Assembly (NCBI RefSeq): GCF_002860255.1
Contig: NZ_PGVE01000017.1
Span: 186,001-250,000 of the forward strand
Reading direction: 5' to 3'
Length of the DNA: 64,000 bases
Source of the DNA: Neobacillus cucumis
Lineage (GTDB): Bacteria; Bacillota; Bacilli; Bacillales; Cytobacillaceae
The position numbers and the translations under genes were made by a program. The notes beneath the pieces are model-generated. The model saw only the letters and a list, made by a program, of their open reading frames with translations, made no database searches and was not told the origin of the DNA. Of this stretch, positions 1 through 8,313 are shown one piece after another (positions within the stretch are counted from its first letter, which is position 1; each line of letters starts with the position of its first letter).

Positions 1-2
1 TT

Positions 3-239
3 CCATCGTCTGGATTATTAGAAAAGGTAAGAGATCGAGTCCTTTGGAATTCTGTTTTGATTATGACCATGTTGGCCTTTGCCATTGTATTTCTAATGAC
101 TGTTAAATTAGCATTGGCGGGTTCCATTATCACAATGGTTGTAGCTGTTGTTCTAGGATTGAGCTTTGCTAACATTCTGTTAAGCCGAGCATCAACCACT
201 GTTCCTTTAAATAATAAAAAATCAAGTTCAATTAATTAA
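3..239 (+). CDS. C-terminal end of a membrane protein (cut by window edge)
   Basis: The reading frame is open from base 3 to the stop at 237-239, so this is the last 78 residues of a gene that begins left of the window. It contains two hydrophobic stretches (roughly residues 19-35 and 39-58 of the visible part) and a short polar serine/asparagine-rich tail, so it is an integral membrane protein. The segment LAFAIVFLMTVKL resembles the C-terminal helix of DUF2269-type membrane proteins, but this is a weak resemblance. A TTG at 57 could start a 60-residue protein, but I see no ribosome binding site there and prefer the partial-gene reading. A strong terminator follows. Function unknown. Confidence 0.55.
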   Translation, partial: PSSGLLEKVRDRVLWNSVLIMTMLAFAIVFLMTVKLALAGSIITMVVAVVLGLSFANILLSRASTTVPLNNKKSSSIN

Positions 240-251
240 GAATATTTAAAG

Positions 252-290
252 TAGGAGAGAATCATTTGTAAAGATTCTCTCCTATTTTAA
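252..290 (+). terminator. Intrinsic terminator
   Basis: A perfect 12-bp stem (252-263 with 273-284) encloses a 9-nt loop and is followed by TTTT. It ends the leading partial membrane-protein gene and separates it from the flavin monooxygenase operon. Confidence 0.85.
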
Positions 291-378
291 TATCAGCAAG
301 TTTTTATATTGATATATTTTTAATTTATGTAATAATTAAGAATAGTCAGCAAGCTTAGTAAAACAAGGAGAGATACAT

Positions 379-1644
379 ATGACGAATATTAAAACAGCCA
401 TGATTGTTGGAGGCGGTATTGGCGGGCTTGTGACCGCCCTGAAACTTCACCGCGTTGGCGTGTCAGTGCGTGTCTTTGAAAGTGTAGAAAATATTAAAGC
501 TCTGGGTGTTGGAATCAATCTATTACCGCATGCCGTGAGGGTTTTAACAGAATTAGGTTTAGCTGAGGAATTATCAAACATAGGCTTGCCTACTGCAGAA
601 CTAATTTATGTAAACAAATTCGGTAAGAATATCTGGCAAGAGGCCCGAGGAGAAGAAGCGGGGTACCACTGGCCACAATATTCCATTCATCGCGGGAAAC
701 TGCAAATGCTGTTGCTCGATGCCGTTAAAAAAGAACTTGGTGAGGAATCTGTTTATACAGGACATCATTTGAAATCATTCCAAACCTTTGGTGACATAGT
801 AGTAGCTCAGTTTGAAAACAGAAAAACGGGAGAGAGCCGTGGAACCTTTCATGCTGACATCATGATTGCAGCCGATGGTATTCATTCTGTTGTTAGGAAA
901 TTCTATTATCCGGATGAAGGACTGCCTAAATTCAGCGGCCGTATTTTATGGCGGGGGATTACGGAATCCACCCCATTCCTCACAGGAAGATCGATGATTA
1001 TGGCAGGCTATCAGGATCAAAAATTTGTAGCCTACCCTGTTTGTCCGGATACGGCAGCAAATGGACGGTCGCTCGTTAACTGGATTGCGGAACTGACCGT
1101 AATGGCCGAAATGCCGTCACGTGCAGACTGGAACCGAAAAATAGATAAGGAAATCTTTGCACCTGCTTTTGCGGCATGGGATTTTGGCTGGCTGAATGTG
1201 CCAAAGCTAATTGAAGAAACAGATGCTGTTTATGAATTCCCGATGGTTGACCGTGATCCATTACCTCAATGGACCTTTGGACGTGTAACGTTGTTAGGAG
1301 ATGCGGCACACCCTATGTATCCGATTGGATCGAATGGTGCTTCACAAGCGATTCTTGATGCGGACGCATTAGGAGAGGCGATTTTAGAATATCCGGATGC
1401 TGAAGTTGCGTTGAAGGTGTACGAAGATGTTAGATTAGAACCAACAGCTAATATTGTATTGACTAATCGAAAAAATGGTCCAGAAGTTGTCATGCAAATT
1501 GTCGAAGAGCGGGCGCCTAATGGTTTTGTCAATTTAGACGATGTCATTTCCTATCAAGAACTGGAGGAAATAGCTAATGGTTACAAGCAGATTGCAGGAT
1601 TTGACCGAGAAAAATTGAATAGTAAAATTGAAGTTATATCATGA
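379..1644 (+). CDS. FAD-dependent monooxygenase, PhzS/UbiH-like
   Basis: This 421-residue class A flavoprotein monooxygenase probably hydroxylates an aromatic or heteroaromatic substrate using NAD(P)H and O2. The dinucleotide-binding GGGIGG is at residues 11-16, and the second FAD motif GDAAHP starts at about residue 307 and is followed by a conserved GSNGASQAI segment. The N-terminal region (GVGINLLPHAV) resembles PhzS, the phenazine-1-carboxylate monooxygenase group, more than salicylate hydroxylases, but the substrate cannot be read from sequence. The ATG follows AAGGAGAGA at good spacing. The stop overlaps the start of the Dabb-domain gene by 4 nt, so the two are translationally coupled and probably act together. 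I am confident of the family only. Confidence 0.85.
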   Translation: MTNIKTAMIVGGGIGGLVTALKLHRVGVSVRVFESVENIKALGVGINLLPHAVRVLTELGLAEELSNIGLPTAELIYVNKFGKNIWQEARGEEAGYHWPQYSIHRGKLQMLLLDAVKKELGEESVYTGHHLKSFQTFGDIVVAQFENRKTGESRGTFHADIMIAADGIHSVVRKFYYPDEGLPKFSGRILWRGITESTPFLTGRSMIMAGYQDQKFVAYPVCPDTAANGRSLVNWIAELTVMAEMPSRADWNRKIDKEIFAPAFAAWDFGWLNVPKLIEETDAVYEFPMVDRDPLPQWTFGRVTLLGDAAHPMYPIGSNGASQAILDADALGEAILEYPDAEVALKVYEDVRLEPTANIVLTNRKNGPEVVMQIVEERAPNGFVNLDDVISYQELEEIANGYKQIAGFDREKLNSKIEVIS

Positions 1645-1940
1645 TCGAGCATATTGTTTTACTTAAATTTTCTCAAGTCACTACGGAAGAACAAAAAGAA
1701 GAATTGATTCGCAGGACATTACTGCTAAAAAACGCCATACCTGGCATAGTGGACATTCAACAGGGGGTAAATTTTTCAACCCGAAGTCAGGGATTTGACA
1801 TGGGTCTGACGGTCCGTTTTGTAGACAGGACTTCTTTAGAAAATTATGGTCCTCATCCAGCACACCAAGAAGTTTTCAGTTATTTGCAGGAGATTGGTTT
1901 AAAAGACAGCATTATTGTGGATTTTGAAATCAAATTATAA
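1641..1940 (+). CDS. Dabb (stress-responsive A/B barrel) domain protein
   Basis: This 99-residue protein starts IEHIVLLKFS, the typical first beta strand of the dimeric alpha/beta barrel (Dabb, ferredoxin-like fold). It also has the family's mid-region FDMGLTVRF strand and a HPAHQEV segment. Dabb proteins are small cytoplasmic dimers; some are enzymes on polyketide-like or phenolic substrates, and many are uncharacterised. Its ATG overlaps the monooxygenase stop (ATGA), which suggests a shared pathway in which it may process or bind the hydroxylated product. That role is inferred from coupling only. Confidence 0.8.
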   Translation: MIEHIVLLKFSQVTTEEQKEELIRRTLLLKNAIPGIVDIQQGVNFSTRSQGFDMGLTVRFVDRTSLENYGPHPAHQEVFSYLQEIGLKDSIIVDFEIKL

Positions 1941-2016
1941 TTTTTTGGTCAGTGACTTTAATGCTGTAACGCGTTTTAGCATTTGTGTAATGTTGCTATT
2001 ATAACGACTTTAGTTT

Positions 2017-2053
2017 TAAAAAGGAAAGGATGTAAAATCCTTTCCCTTTTTAA
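2017..2053. terminator. Bidirectional terminator between convergent genes
   Basis: The stem GGAAAGGAT/ATCCTTTCC has a 5-nt loop, is flanked by A-runs on the left and T-runs on the right, and lies between the convergent Dabb and SDR genes. It can serve both strands. Confidence 0.85.
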
Positions 2054-2054
2054 A

Positions 2055-2777
2055 TCATGGATTAGTCGACCATAATCCTGCTGACTTAAGGAATACTCTT
2101 GGATGAAGTTTTAAACCAGCTACGAGTAAATCTGCTAAGTCTTCCGGCTGCATGACATTTTCAGGATTTCCTGAAATCAGATTGGTTTCGATCGCTAAAT
2201 CAGTTGCAACAGTACTTGGTGTTAATGCCGTGACACGGATATTATGCTTTCTAACCTCGAGAGCGAGTGATTCAGTAAGACCCAATACAGCAAATTTCGA
2301 AGCACTGTAAGCACTTGTTACGGGTGCTCCTTTTTGGCCTGCAGTAGAGGAGATATTTACAATATCACCTGATTTTCTTTCAATCATGTCGGGTAATACT
2401 GCTCTAGTTACATTATAAACACCCATCAGATTTACACGAATAATATTTTCCCATTCCTCTGGATTCAAATCGAGGAAACCTCCAAATTTTGCTACACCTG
2501 CATTGTTGACTAATATATCAATGTCTCCTAAATCTGATTTAATATGTTCAACTGCATGAGTAACGGATTCAAGGTCAGAAACATCGGCTGTCGCTGCTGA
2601 AATTTGGATGTCATATTGTTCAAGTTCAGATGCTACTTTTTCAAGATTAGACATATTAAGTCCTACTAGACCTAAATTCACGCCTTCTTTCGCTAGAGCA
2701 ACCGCCGTAGCACGGCCAATACCTCTTCCTGCCCCCGTAATAATAGCCGTCTTTCCTTTTAGTGTGATCATTATCAT
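2055..2777 (-). CDS. SDR-family oxidoreductase (FabG-like)
   Basis: This 240-residue classical short-chain dehydrogenase/reductase has the NAD(P) motif TGAGRGIG at residues 14-21, NNAG near residue 92, and the catalytic Ser-Tyr-Lys set in NISSTAGQ...SAYSASK around residues 142-159. It resembles 3-ketoacyl-ACP reductase-like proteins, but many such SDRs in Bacillus act on other ketones and the substrate is unknown. A GGTGAGG element precedes the ATG; an alternative ATG lies two codons downstream. It is transcribed toward the monooxygenase operon and ends at a shared terminator, so it is a separate unit. Confidence 0.9.
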   Translation of the reverse strand: MIMITLKGKTAIITGAGRGIGRATAVALAKEGVNLGLVGLNMSNLEKVASELEQYDIQISAATADVSDLESVTHAVEHIKSDLGDIDILVNNAGVAKFGGFLDLNPEEWENIIRVNLMGVYNVTRAVLPDMIERKSGDIVNISSTAGQKGAPVTSAYSASKFAVLGLTESLALEVRKHNIRVTALTPSTVATDLAIETNLISGNPENVMQPEDLADLLVAGLKLHPRVFLKSAGLWSTNP

Positions 2778-3275
2778 CCATCCTCACCATATAAATTTGG
2801 AACAACTAAAAAATGAGCAATTACATAAACCAATATACTTTTTTATTTGGTAAGTAATTGAAATTTTATTAAAGCATACTAAAAAAAGAACCTCAATTAT
2901 AATGAACTGAGATTCTACTATTTAAATATTATCCTGCAAATTTGCCGGATCCATGCTTACCTTCTTCTTTTTTTAACGTTTTTTCTGGAGGTTTTTTATA
3001 CAGAAATGGTTGGAAGTTTAGTTTATTCCTTTCTTATATCTAAAACTGTTTGATTGATAATCAATGAAGGAAAAGCTAATTCTAGTTAATAAATCCTACG
3101 ATTAAGTGAACGACAAAGTTAAATAATTTACATTCAAACTCAAAGTGGTATTATTGTAAGTATATAATTTTTAAAGGCTTGTACTATTACTAGGTACTAA
3201 TTCTTAGAAATTTCGAAAAAGGCACTGTCTTAATTATGCATGTGTTTTAATTTTACAGATTGGAGATTGACACCA
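2778..3275. other. AT-rich intergenic region with palindrome and FapR-like box
   Basis: I find no convincing gene in these 498 bases between the divergent SDR and acyl-CoA synthetase genes. The region carries a perfect 13-bp palindrome ATTGATAATCAAT at 3053-3065 and a FapR-like box at 3184-3200 (listed separately). The remainder is AT-rich and presumably holds divergent promoters. Confidence 0.5.
3184..3200 (+). promoter_or_regulatory. FapR-like operator candidate
   Basis: CTATTACTAGGTACTAA matches 13 of 17 positions of the FapR operator as I recall it (TTAGTACC..GGTACTAA), with the right half-site GGTACTAA intact. It lies 76 nt upstream of an acyl-CoA synthetase, which suits a fatty-acid-responsive repressor. 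The left half is degenerate, so this is tentative. Confidence 0.35.
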
Positions 3276-4838
3276 GTGGATTTTAAATCATTGATCGCAC
3301 CAGAACACTTTAATTTAGCAAGTGAAATTTCAAAGCATGTTTCGGATAAAATCGCTTTGAGATGGGAAAACGAGTCAGGGGAAACGAAGACAATCACTTA
3401 TGATGCACTTAATAAGAAGGCAAATAAACTAGCAAATGGTTTAACTAAATTAGGACTTAACAAAGGGGACCGTGTTGTCGTAATGACGACCCGTTTAATC
3501 GAATCATATGTAATTTATTTAGCTTGTTTAAAAGCAGGAATTGTCATTAGTCCTTCATCTGAATTACTTCGGGCAAAGGACTTAGTCTATCGTCTAAATC
3601 ATTCAGAAGCGAAAGCAGTCATTTCCTATTACAATCTAATAAAGGAATTTGATCAAATTACTGAGGAAACACCTTATCTTCAATTTAAGATTGCCTTTGG
3701 TCAGGAAGTACCTAATTGGCTTTCAATGGAAGCCTTAATGGAAGAGGAATCAGATACCTTCACCGATGCGGATACCCTGAAAGACGATTTTGCCTTTTTA
3801 GCATATACTTCTGGAACAACTGGTCAGCCAAAAGGGGTTGTTCATAGTCATGGATGGGGTTATGCCCATTTACGAATTGCTGCTTCAAAATGGTTGAATA
3901 TTAGTGAAGATGATCTTGTCTGGGCTACAGCTGCACCTGGATGGCAAAAATGGGTTTGGAGTCCTTTCCTATCTATCTTAGGTTCGGGGGCAACTGGATT
4001 TGTTTATAACGGCCGGTTCCAGCCGCATAAATATTTGCAGCTCCTTCAGGACAACAAAGTAAATGTTTTATGCTGTACACCGACTGAGTATCGGATGATG
4101 GCAAAATTAGATGATTTATCCACATTAGATCTAACACCATTACACACAGCAGTCTCTGCGGGTGAAGCGTTGAACCGTGAAGTAATTGATGTATTTAAAA
4201 ATGAATTTAATATTTTAATTCGTGACGGTTACGGACAAACTGAAAGTACCTTATTGATTGCCAATTTAAATACAAATGTGAATAAATTAGGTTCAATGGG
4301 TCAGCCTCTAATGCCTGAATATATTGAAGTAGTGGATGAAGATGGGCAGCCTTCTCCTGTAGACCAAGTAGGGACGATTGCAATTAAAAAGGATTTCCCT
4401 GCCTTGTTCCAACATTATTATAAAAATCCCGAATCGACTGCTGCTTCATATATTGGTGATTATTTCTTAACTGGGGATCGTGCATTTAAAGATGTCGACA
4501 ACTATTATTGGTTCCAAGGAAGAAAAGATGATGTGATTATCAGTTCCGGCTATACGATTGGGCCATTTGAAGTCGAGGATGCTTTAATGAAACATAAAGC
4601 TGTAAAAGAGTGTGCTGTTGTGGCATCACCAGATCCAGTTAGAGGAAATGTGGTTAAAGCGTGTATTGTATTAAAAGATGGTATTGAAGGTACAACTGAG
4701 CTGACAAAAGAACTACAGAGCTTTGTTAAAAACCTGACGGCTCCATATAAGTATCCACGTGTGATTGAGTATTTAGAGGCATTACCTAAAACAGACTCTG
4801 GAAAAATTCGACGGGTAGCATTAAGACCGCAGAAATAA
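3276..4838 (+). CDS. Acyl-CoA synthetase (AMP-forming), medium/branched-chain type
   Basis: This 520-residue member of the ANL adenylate-forming superfamily activates a carboxylic acid to its CoA thioester with ATP. Visible motifs are the P-loop YTSGTTGQPKG (about residue 176), GYGQTES (A5), YFLTGD (A7) and the C-terminal lysine loop PKTDSGKIRR. The N-terminus DFKSLIAPEHFNLASEI resembles Bacillus medium- or methyl-branched-chain acyl-CoA synthetases. I chose the GTG at 3276, which has TTGGAGA 9 nt upstream; the ATG at 3240 would add 12 residues with no ribosome binding site. It is monocistronic, with a strong terminator downstream and a possible FapR box upstream. The exact acid is unknown. 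Confidence 0.88.
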   Translation: MDFKSLIAPEHFNLASEISKHVSDKIALRWENESGETKTITYDALNKKANKLANGLTKLGLNKGDRVVVMTTRLIESYVIYLACLKAGIVISPSSELLRAKDLVYRLNHSEAKAVISYYNLIKEFDQITEETPYLQFKIAFGQEVPNWLSMEALMEEESDTFTDADTLKDDFAFLAYTSGTTGQPKGVVHSHGWGYAHLRIAASKWLNISEDDLVWATAAPGWQKWVWSPFLSILGSGATGFVYNGRFQPHKYLQLLQDNKVNVLCCTPTEYRMMAKLDDLSTLDLTPLHTAVSAGEALNREVIDVFKNEFNILIRDGYGQTESTLLIANLNTNVNKLGSMGQPLMPEYIEVVDEDGQPSPVDQVGTIAIKKDFPALFQHYYKNPESTAASYIGDYFLTGDRAFKDVDNYYWFQGRKDDVIISSGYTIGPFEVEDALMKHKAVKECAVVASPDPVRGNVVKACIVLKDGIEGTTELTKELQSFVKNLTAPYKYPRVIEYLEALPKTDSGKIRRVALRPQK

Positions 4839-4870
4839 TTTGTAAATAAACTAACAGAAAAAATGGAAGA

Positions 4871-4908
4871 ATGCTATAGCCTCTAATTGGGCTATAGCAT
4901 TTTTATTT
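4871..4908 (+). terminator. Intrinsic terminator
   Basis: A perfect 11-bp stem (4871-4881 with 4890-4900) with an 8-nt loop is followed by TTTTTATTT. It ends the acyl-CoA synthetase unit. Confidence 0.9.
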
Positions 4909-4972
4909 AATTTTACCAACTGAATTAATTTTAAAAAAATTCAGTGACATATGCAGCTTTTAGGTTGATTAT

Positions 4973-5001
4973 TGCAAAAAGGAATTGTATAGTATAAAAT
5001 T
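4973..5001 (+). promoter_or_regulatory. Sigma-A-type promoter candidate for cysP
   Basis: TTGCAA, 17 nt, then TAAAAT lies about 90 nt upstream of the CysP-like gene. The spacer contains GGAATT, the better conserved part of the CymR operator as I remember it, but the rest of that consensus is not convincing. Confidence 0.4.
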
Positions 5002-5090
5002 ATTCCTACCTGAATAGTCTGAATTGAAGTTTCGGAACATTGCGAGATTAATTCTGCTAGATAAATAGATTCACATAAGGAGAGATTGGG

Positions 5091-6173
5091 ATGTTTTGGA
5101 CCTATTTAGCTTTTATCATAGCATTCTTCTTCGCAATGAACATTGGAGCAAGCGGAACCGCCGCGTCCATGGGCTCTGCCTATGGTGCAGATGCGATTAA
5201 GAAAAAATGGCTTGCTATGGTTTTAGTTGCGATTGCGGCATTTTTAGGTGCCATTCTTGGAGGCGGAGAAGTCGTAAAGACAATTGGAAGTGGAATTATT
5301 CCTTCGAAGATACTGACGATGGAACTAGTCGTTCTAATTCTGGCCGGTGCTACCTTGACTCTGTTTATTGCGAATCTAATGGGAATACCTTTATCGACAA
5401 GTGAAGTGACAGTCGGTGCAATTGTCGGTGCAGGTATTGCATATAAAAGTTTGTTTATTAATAGTTTGCTAGTTATTGTTGCCTTTTGGGTTATTGTTCC
5501 AGTTGTCTCATTTGTCATTACCTTTCTACTTGGAAAGCTGATTGCTGCATCAGAGAAACGCTGGGCAAGTTTGACTAAACCTGGAAAATGGAAAATATGG
5601 CTGGGCAGAGTGCTTGTCTTTGGGGGATGCTTTGAAGCCTTTTCCGCTGGGATGAATAATGTAGCAAATGCCGTTGGACCTTTAGTGGGAGCCGGAATGC
5701 TATCTACTTCGAAAGGAATCTGGATTGGCGGTTTATTTGTGGCGTTAGGAGCCATTTTATTGGGAGGAAGGGTAATAGAAACCAATGGGAAGAAAATCAC
5801 TAAACTATCCCTATTAGAGGGAAGTGCTGTTTCTTTTACCGGGGGAACTCTTGTTACCATTGCTTCCATTTTCGGATTGCCAATTCCTCTAACACAAGTA
5901 ACCACTTGTGGAATTTTAGGGATTGGAGCATCACAAAAAGGGATTGGTTTTTGGCAAAAAGCCGTTATCAGAAAAATTTTGAAGGTATGGTTAATTTCAC
6001 CGTTAGCGTCATTGGTTATTTCTTATACCCTTATAAATTTGCTGATAAAGACCAATTTTTACAATATCATCGTTATATTAAGTACATTAATAGCAGCATT
6101 AGGAACATTAAGCCTATATGCCAATATTCGTAAAGAAAACAGCACCATCCATGACGAGGGTGGAGGAATATAG
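5091..6173 (+). CDS. cysP: PiT-family sulfate permease, CysP-like
   Basis: This 360-residue membrane protein of the inorganic phosphate transporter (PiT) superfamily has about ten hydrophobic segments. The two family signatures are FAMNIGASGTAASMG near the N-terminus and FSAGMNNVANAVGPL in the middle. Both, and the C-terminal tail ending GGGI, resemble B. subtilis CysP, a sulfate/thiosulfate permease, more than phosphate PitA, so sulfate is the likelier substrate. The start ATG follows AAGGAGAG. In B. subtilis cysP lies in the cysH operon; here it stands alone, which leaves the substrate less certain. A long hairpin follows the gene. Confidence 0.8.
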   Translation: MFWTYLAFIIAFFFAMNIGASGTAASMGSAYGADAIKKKWLAMVLVAIAAFLGAILGGGEVVKTIGSGIIPSKILTMELVVLILAGATLTLFIANLMGIPLSTSEVTVGAIVGAGIAYKSLFINSLLVIVAFWVIVPVVSFVITFLLGKLIAASEKRWASLTKPGKWKIWLGRVLVFGGCFEAFSAGMNNVANAVGPLVGAGMLSTSKGIWIGGLFVALGAILLGGRVIETNGKKITKLSLLEGSAVSFTGGTLVTIASIFGLPIPLTQVTTCGILGIGASQKGIGFWQKAVIRKILKVWLISPLASLVISYTLINLLIKTNFYNIIVILSTLIAALGTLSLYANIRKENSTIHDEGGGI

Positions 6174-6192
6174 CATTTTAATATCATGGAAA

Positions 6193-6245
6193 AAACATAG
6201 ACAAAGACATCATTCAAAATTAGGAGGGTGTCTTTGTCTATGTTT
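6193..6245. terminator. Long 17-bp hairpin, terminator-like
   Basis: A perfect 17-bp inverted repeat (6193-6209 with 6229-6245) with a 19-nt loop follows cysP. On the plus strand the stem ends in TTT only. On the minus strand it lies just past the tRNA-like element and its U-run. It probably stops transcription from both sides. Confidence 0.7.
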
Positions 6246-6260
6246 GGAATGAACTAAAAA

Positions 6261-6347
6261 AGGACTTGGTGGGATTCAAACCCACAAAATACATTACAGT
6301 CCTCAGACGGTGACTGCAAGTTGCTCTATTTTTGAGCTACAAGTCCT
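6261..6347 (-). tRNA. tRNA-like element / pseudo-tRNA (no assignable anticodon)
   Basis: The 87-nt minus-strand sequence folds as a cloverleaf. It has an 8-bp acceptor stem AGGACTTG/CAAGTCCT, a 4-bp D stem GCTC/GAGC with a 7-nt A-rich loop lacking the usual GG, a central arm of 8 bp (TTGCAGTC/GACTGTAA, one G.U pair) with a 10-nt loop ACCGTCTGAG, an 8-nt variable segment, and a good T arm GTGGG-TTTGAAT-CCCAC. CCA is not encoded and a T-run follows directly. The acceptor and T arms look intact, but the anticodon loop is too large to assign a codon. A pseudo-tRNA called tRNA-Other is known in B. cereus; this may be related or may be a decaying tRNA. Confidence 0.55.
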
Positions 6348-6550
6348 ACCAATAAAATGCCCTTAAATAACAAATATATACTTTAACCTCTGCACACTTT
6401 TTTTCTTTTTCATAAATCTTTCGTAATTCCAAAAGTAAGGAAAATATTCCTATTATATAATGATATATAATAGAAATAAATTTCTTAAATAACACTTTAG
6501 GTGTACTTAAATACATAAAATTTTTGTGGAAAAGATTGAGGAGGATATAG

Positions 6551-7933
6551 ATGAACGTTCAGTCCAATCAGCAAGCAAATGAAATAGAAAAGCTGCGTTC
6601 ACAAATCGCTGAACTGGAACGGCAAAACCAGGAACTCTCAAAGCAGATAAGAATCAAAGAATCTTTATATCTAAGTATTCTGGATGCCTTGCCCATCAAT
6701 ATCTTCCTGGAAGATCCGGAAGGCCGCACCATTTACGCGAACAAAGAAGCTTGCCTATCGAATGGAAAAAGTCTAAATGAAGTAATTGGATTAACCATCT
6801 TTGATGTTTTTCCCCGTGAAATTGCAGAACTTAACCGAGCTTATGATCTCGAGGTTTGGGAGAAACGACAACTAATCACCAAAGAATTCCCAAGCGGCTA
6901 TAAAGGCGAGGAACATCATATGTTTTCTGGAAAGACCATTATTCATATTGAAGAATCAAATGAGGAATTTTTATTAGGTTTTGGGTTAGATATAACAGAC
7001 CGTGTTAAAGCAGAAACGCGGTTAAAAGAAAGTGAAGAAAAGTTTAGAAGTCTAACGGAACAGGCAGCAGATAGTTTTTTCCTTATAGGAGTAGAAGGAA
7101 AGTTTATAGAGATCAACCCAACTGCTTGTGAAGTCTTAAATTTTTCGAAAGAGGAACTTCTCGAGATGAGTACTGAGATGATTTTTTCACAGCTGCCATC
7201 TAAAATTAAACAATTAAAAATTGGAACAAAAGAGCAGTCCTCAAGCAATTTTGAAGATATGATGACAGGGAAAAATGATTTAAAAATTCCGGTAGATATT
7301 AATATTCGTTTAATAAATATTGGTGAAAAGCAAATTTACTTTGCATTATGCCGGGATATTCGCGATAAAAAAAGGACGGAAGCACAAATCAAACATATGG
7401 CCTATCATGATGCGTTAACGGGTCTCCCGAATCGCTGGTCAATTCAGTCCATTCTAGACAAGCATATCTCAGAAAAGACTGAAACCCAGTTGGGATTTAT
7501 CTTGTTAGATTTAGATTACTTCAAGATAGTAAACGATAGCTTAGGACATGATGCGGGGGATTTATTGTTAAAGGTAGTTTCAAAACGAATTCAATCAGCA
7601 ACAGAAAATAGAGAGGTTAATATAGCAAGGTTTGGGGGAGATGAGTTTATTATTCTTGTCCCGTATCTATCAAATGAAGAAGAAATCACTAGTGTTTGTG
7701 ACCAAATCATGGAAGTAATGGCTCTTCCTTTTCCTATTCATGGACAAAGACTAAATATATCAACAAGTATGGGGATTAGTTTTTATCCAAAAGATGGGAA
7801 AGATCTTAATACTCTTATTAAAAATGCTGATCTTGCCATGTATGGTTCAAAAGATCAAGGCAGAAGCTGCTATAGTCTATATCATCCAGAAATGAAATAT
7901 CATGCAAATAAGCGCATGGCCTTAGAGAGCTAA
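6551..7933 (+). CDS. PAS-PAS-GGDEF diguanylate cyclase
   Basis: This 460-residue cytoplasmic signalling enzyme makes cyclic di-GMP from two GTP. Residues 1-35 form a glutamate/glutamine-rich coiled coil, followed by PAS domains at about 40-155 and 160-275 and a GGDEF domain at about 285-450. The GGDEF signature is intact (RFGGDEFIIL) and the metal-binding LDLDYFK is present, so it should be active. The residues at the inhibitory I-site position read NREV rather than RxxD, so product inhibition through that site is unlikely. No membrane segment or EAL domain is present. GAGGAGG precedes the ATG. The signal sensed by the PAS domains is unknown. Confidence 0.93.
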   Translation: MNVQSNQQANEIEKLRSQIAELERQNQELSKQIRIKESLYLSILDALPINIFLEDPEGRTIYANKEACLSNGKSLNEVIGLTIFDVFPREIAELNRAYDLEVWEKRQLITKEFPSGYKGEEHHMFSGKTIIHIEESNEEFLLGFGLDITDRVKAETRLKESEEKFRSLTEQAADSFFLIGVEGKFIEINPTACEVLNFSKEELLEMSTEMIFSQLPSKIKQLKIGTKEQSSSNFEDMMTGKNDLKIPVDINIRLINIGEKQIYFALCRDIRDKKRTEAQIKHMAYHDALTGLPNRWSIQSILDKHISEKTETQLGFILLDLDYFKIVNDSLGHDAGDLLLKVVSKRIQSATENREVNIARFGGDEFIILVPYLSNEEEITSVCDQIMEVMALPFPIHGQRLNISTSMGISFYPKDGKDLNTLIKNADLAMYGSKDQGRSCYSLYHPEMKYHANKRMALES

Positions 7934-7965
7934 TTAAGGTAGGCGGTCGATGAAATAATGAATGG

Positions 7966-7993
7966 GAGCGTGGCTATTCGTCCACGCTCTTTT
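7966..7993 (+). terminator. Intrinsic terminator after the GGDEF gene
   Basis: The 8-bp GC-rich stem GAGCGTGG/CCACGCTC with an 8-nt loop is followed by TTTT. It overlaps the 3' end of the small minus-strand gene by two bases. Confidence 0.85.
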
Positions 7994-8159
7994 AAGTTTT
8001 TTTAGAAATTAGTTCTTTACAGTCACGATGCTGAACACTTTCAGCAACGTCTAAAACACCCCAATTCAATGGATTTTTCTTTTTTATGTCACTTAATAAA
8101 TTTTGATTTTGTCCCTTTACATCTTCTTTATTAATATTATTCGTTTGTTCCTTTTCCAT
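7992..8159 (-). CDS. Small hypothetical protein, 55 aa
   Basis: This is a 55-codon minus-strand frame with ATG at 8159. The protein is hydrophilic and rich in Lys, Asn, Glu and Gln, with a short central core LNWGVLDVAESV, a single cysteine and no membrane segment. The upstream AGAAGTGGA gives a weak ribosome binding site about 8 nt before the ATG. The frame fills most of an otherwise empty interval between two plus-strand genes. The codon composition looks gene-like, but I do not recognise a family. It is probably a real small protein of unknown function. Confidence 0.5.
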   Translation of the reverse strand: MEKEQTNNINKEDVKGQNQNLLSDIKKKNPLNWGVLDVAESVQHRDCKELISKKT

Positions 8160-8313
8160 GATTCATTCCACTTCTAATTTGGTTTTTACTTAGTTTTACT
8201 CTAATTTTTTAAACTTATCCTGACTATTAATCATCCTCAAAAGGTGAAATTGATGATATGATGATAGGTAAATCCTATACATATTGACGAAACAACTATT
8301 TGGGGGAAGCTTT

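Noticed and set aside
5180..5905. 241-codon open frame antisense to cysP
   Set aside because: It lies entirely within the opposite strand of a well-supported permease gene, has a Ser/Thr/Pro-rich composition typical of a mirrored frame, and has no ribosome binding site.
6261..6347. Selenocysteine tRNA
   Set aside because: The 8+5 acceptor-T architecture is suggestive, but there is no TCA anticodon, no long variable arm and no long D stem.
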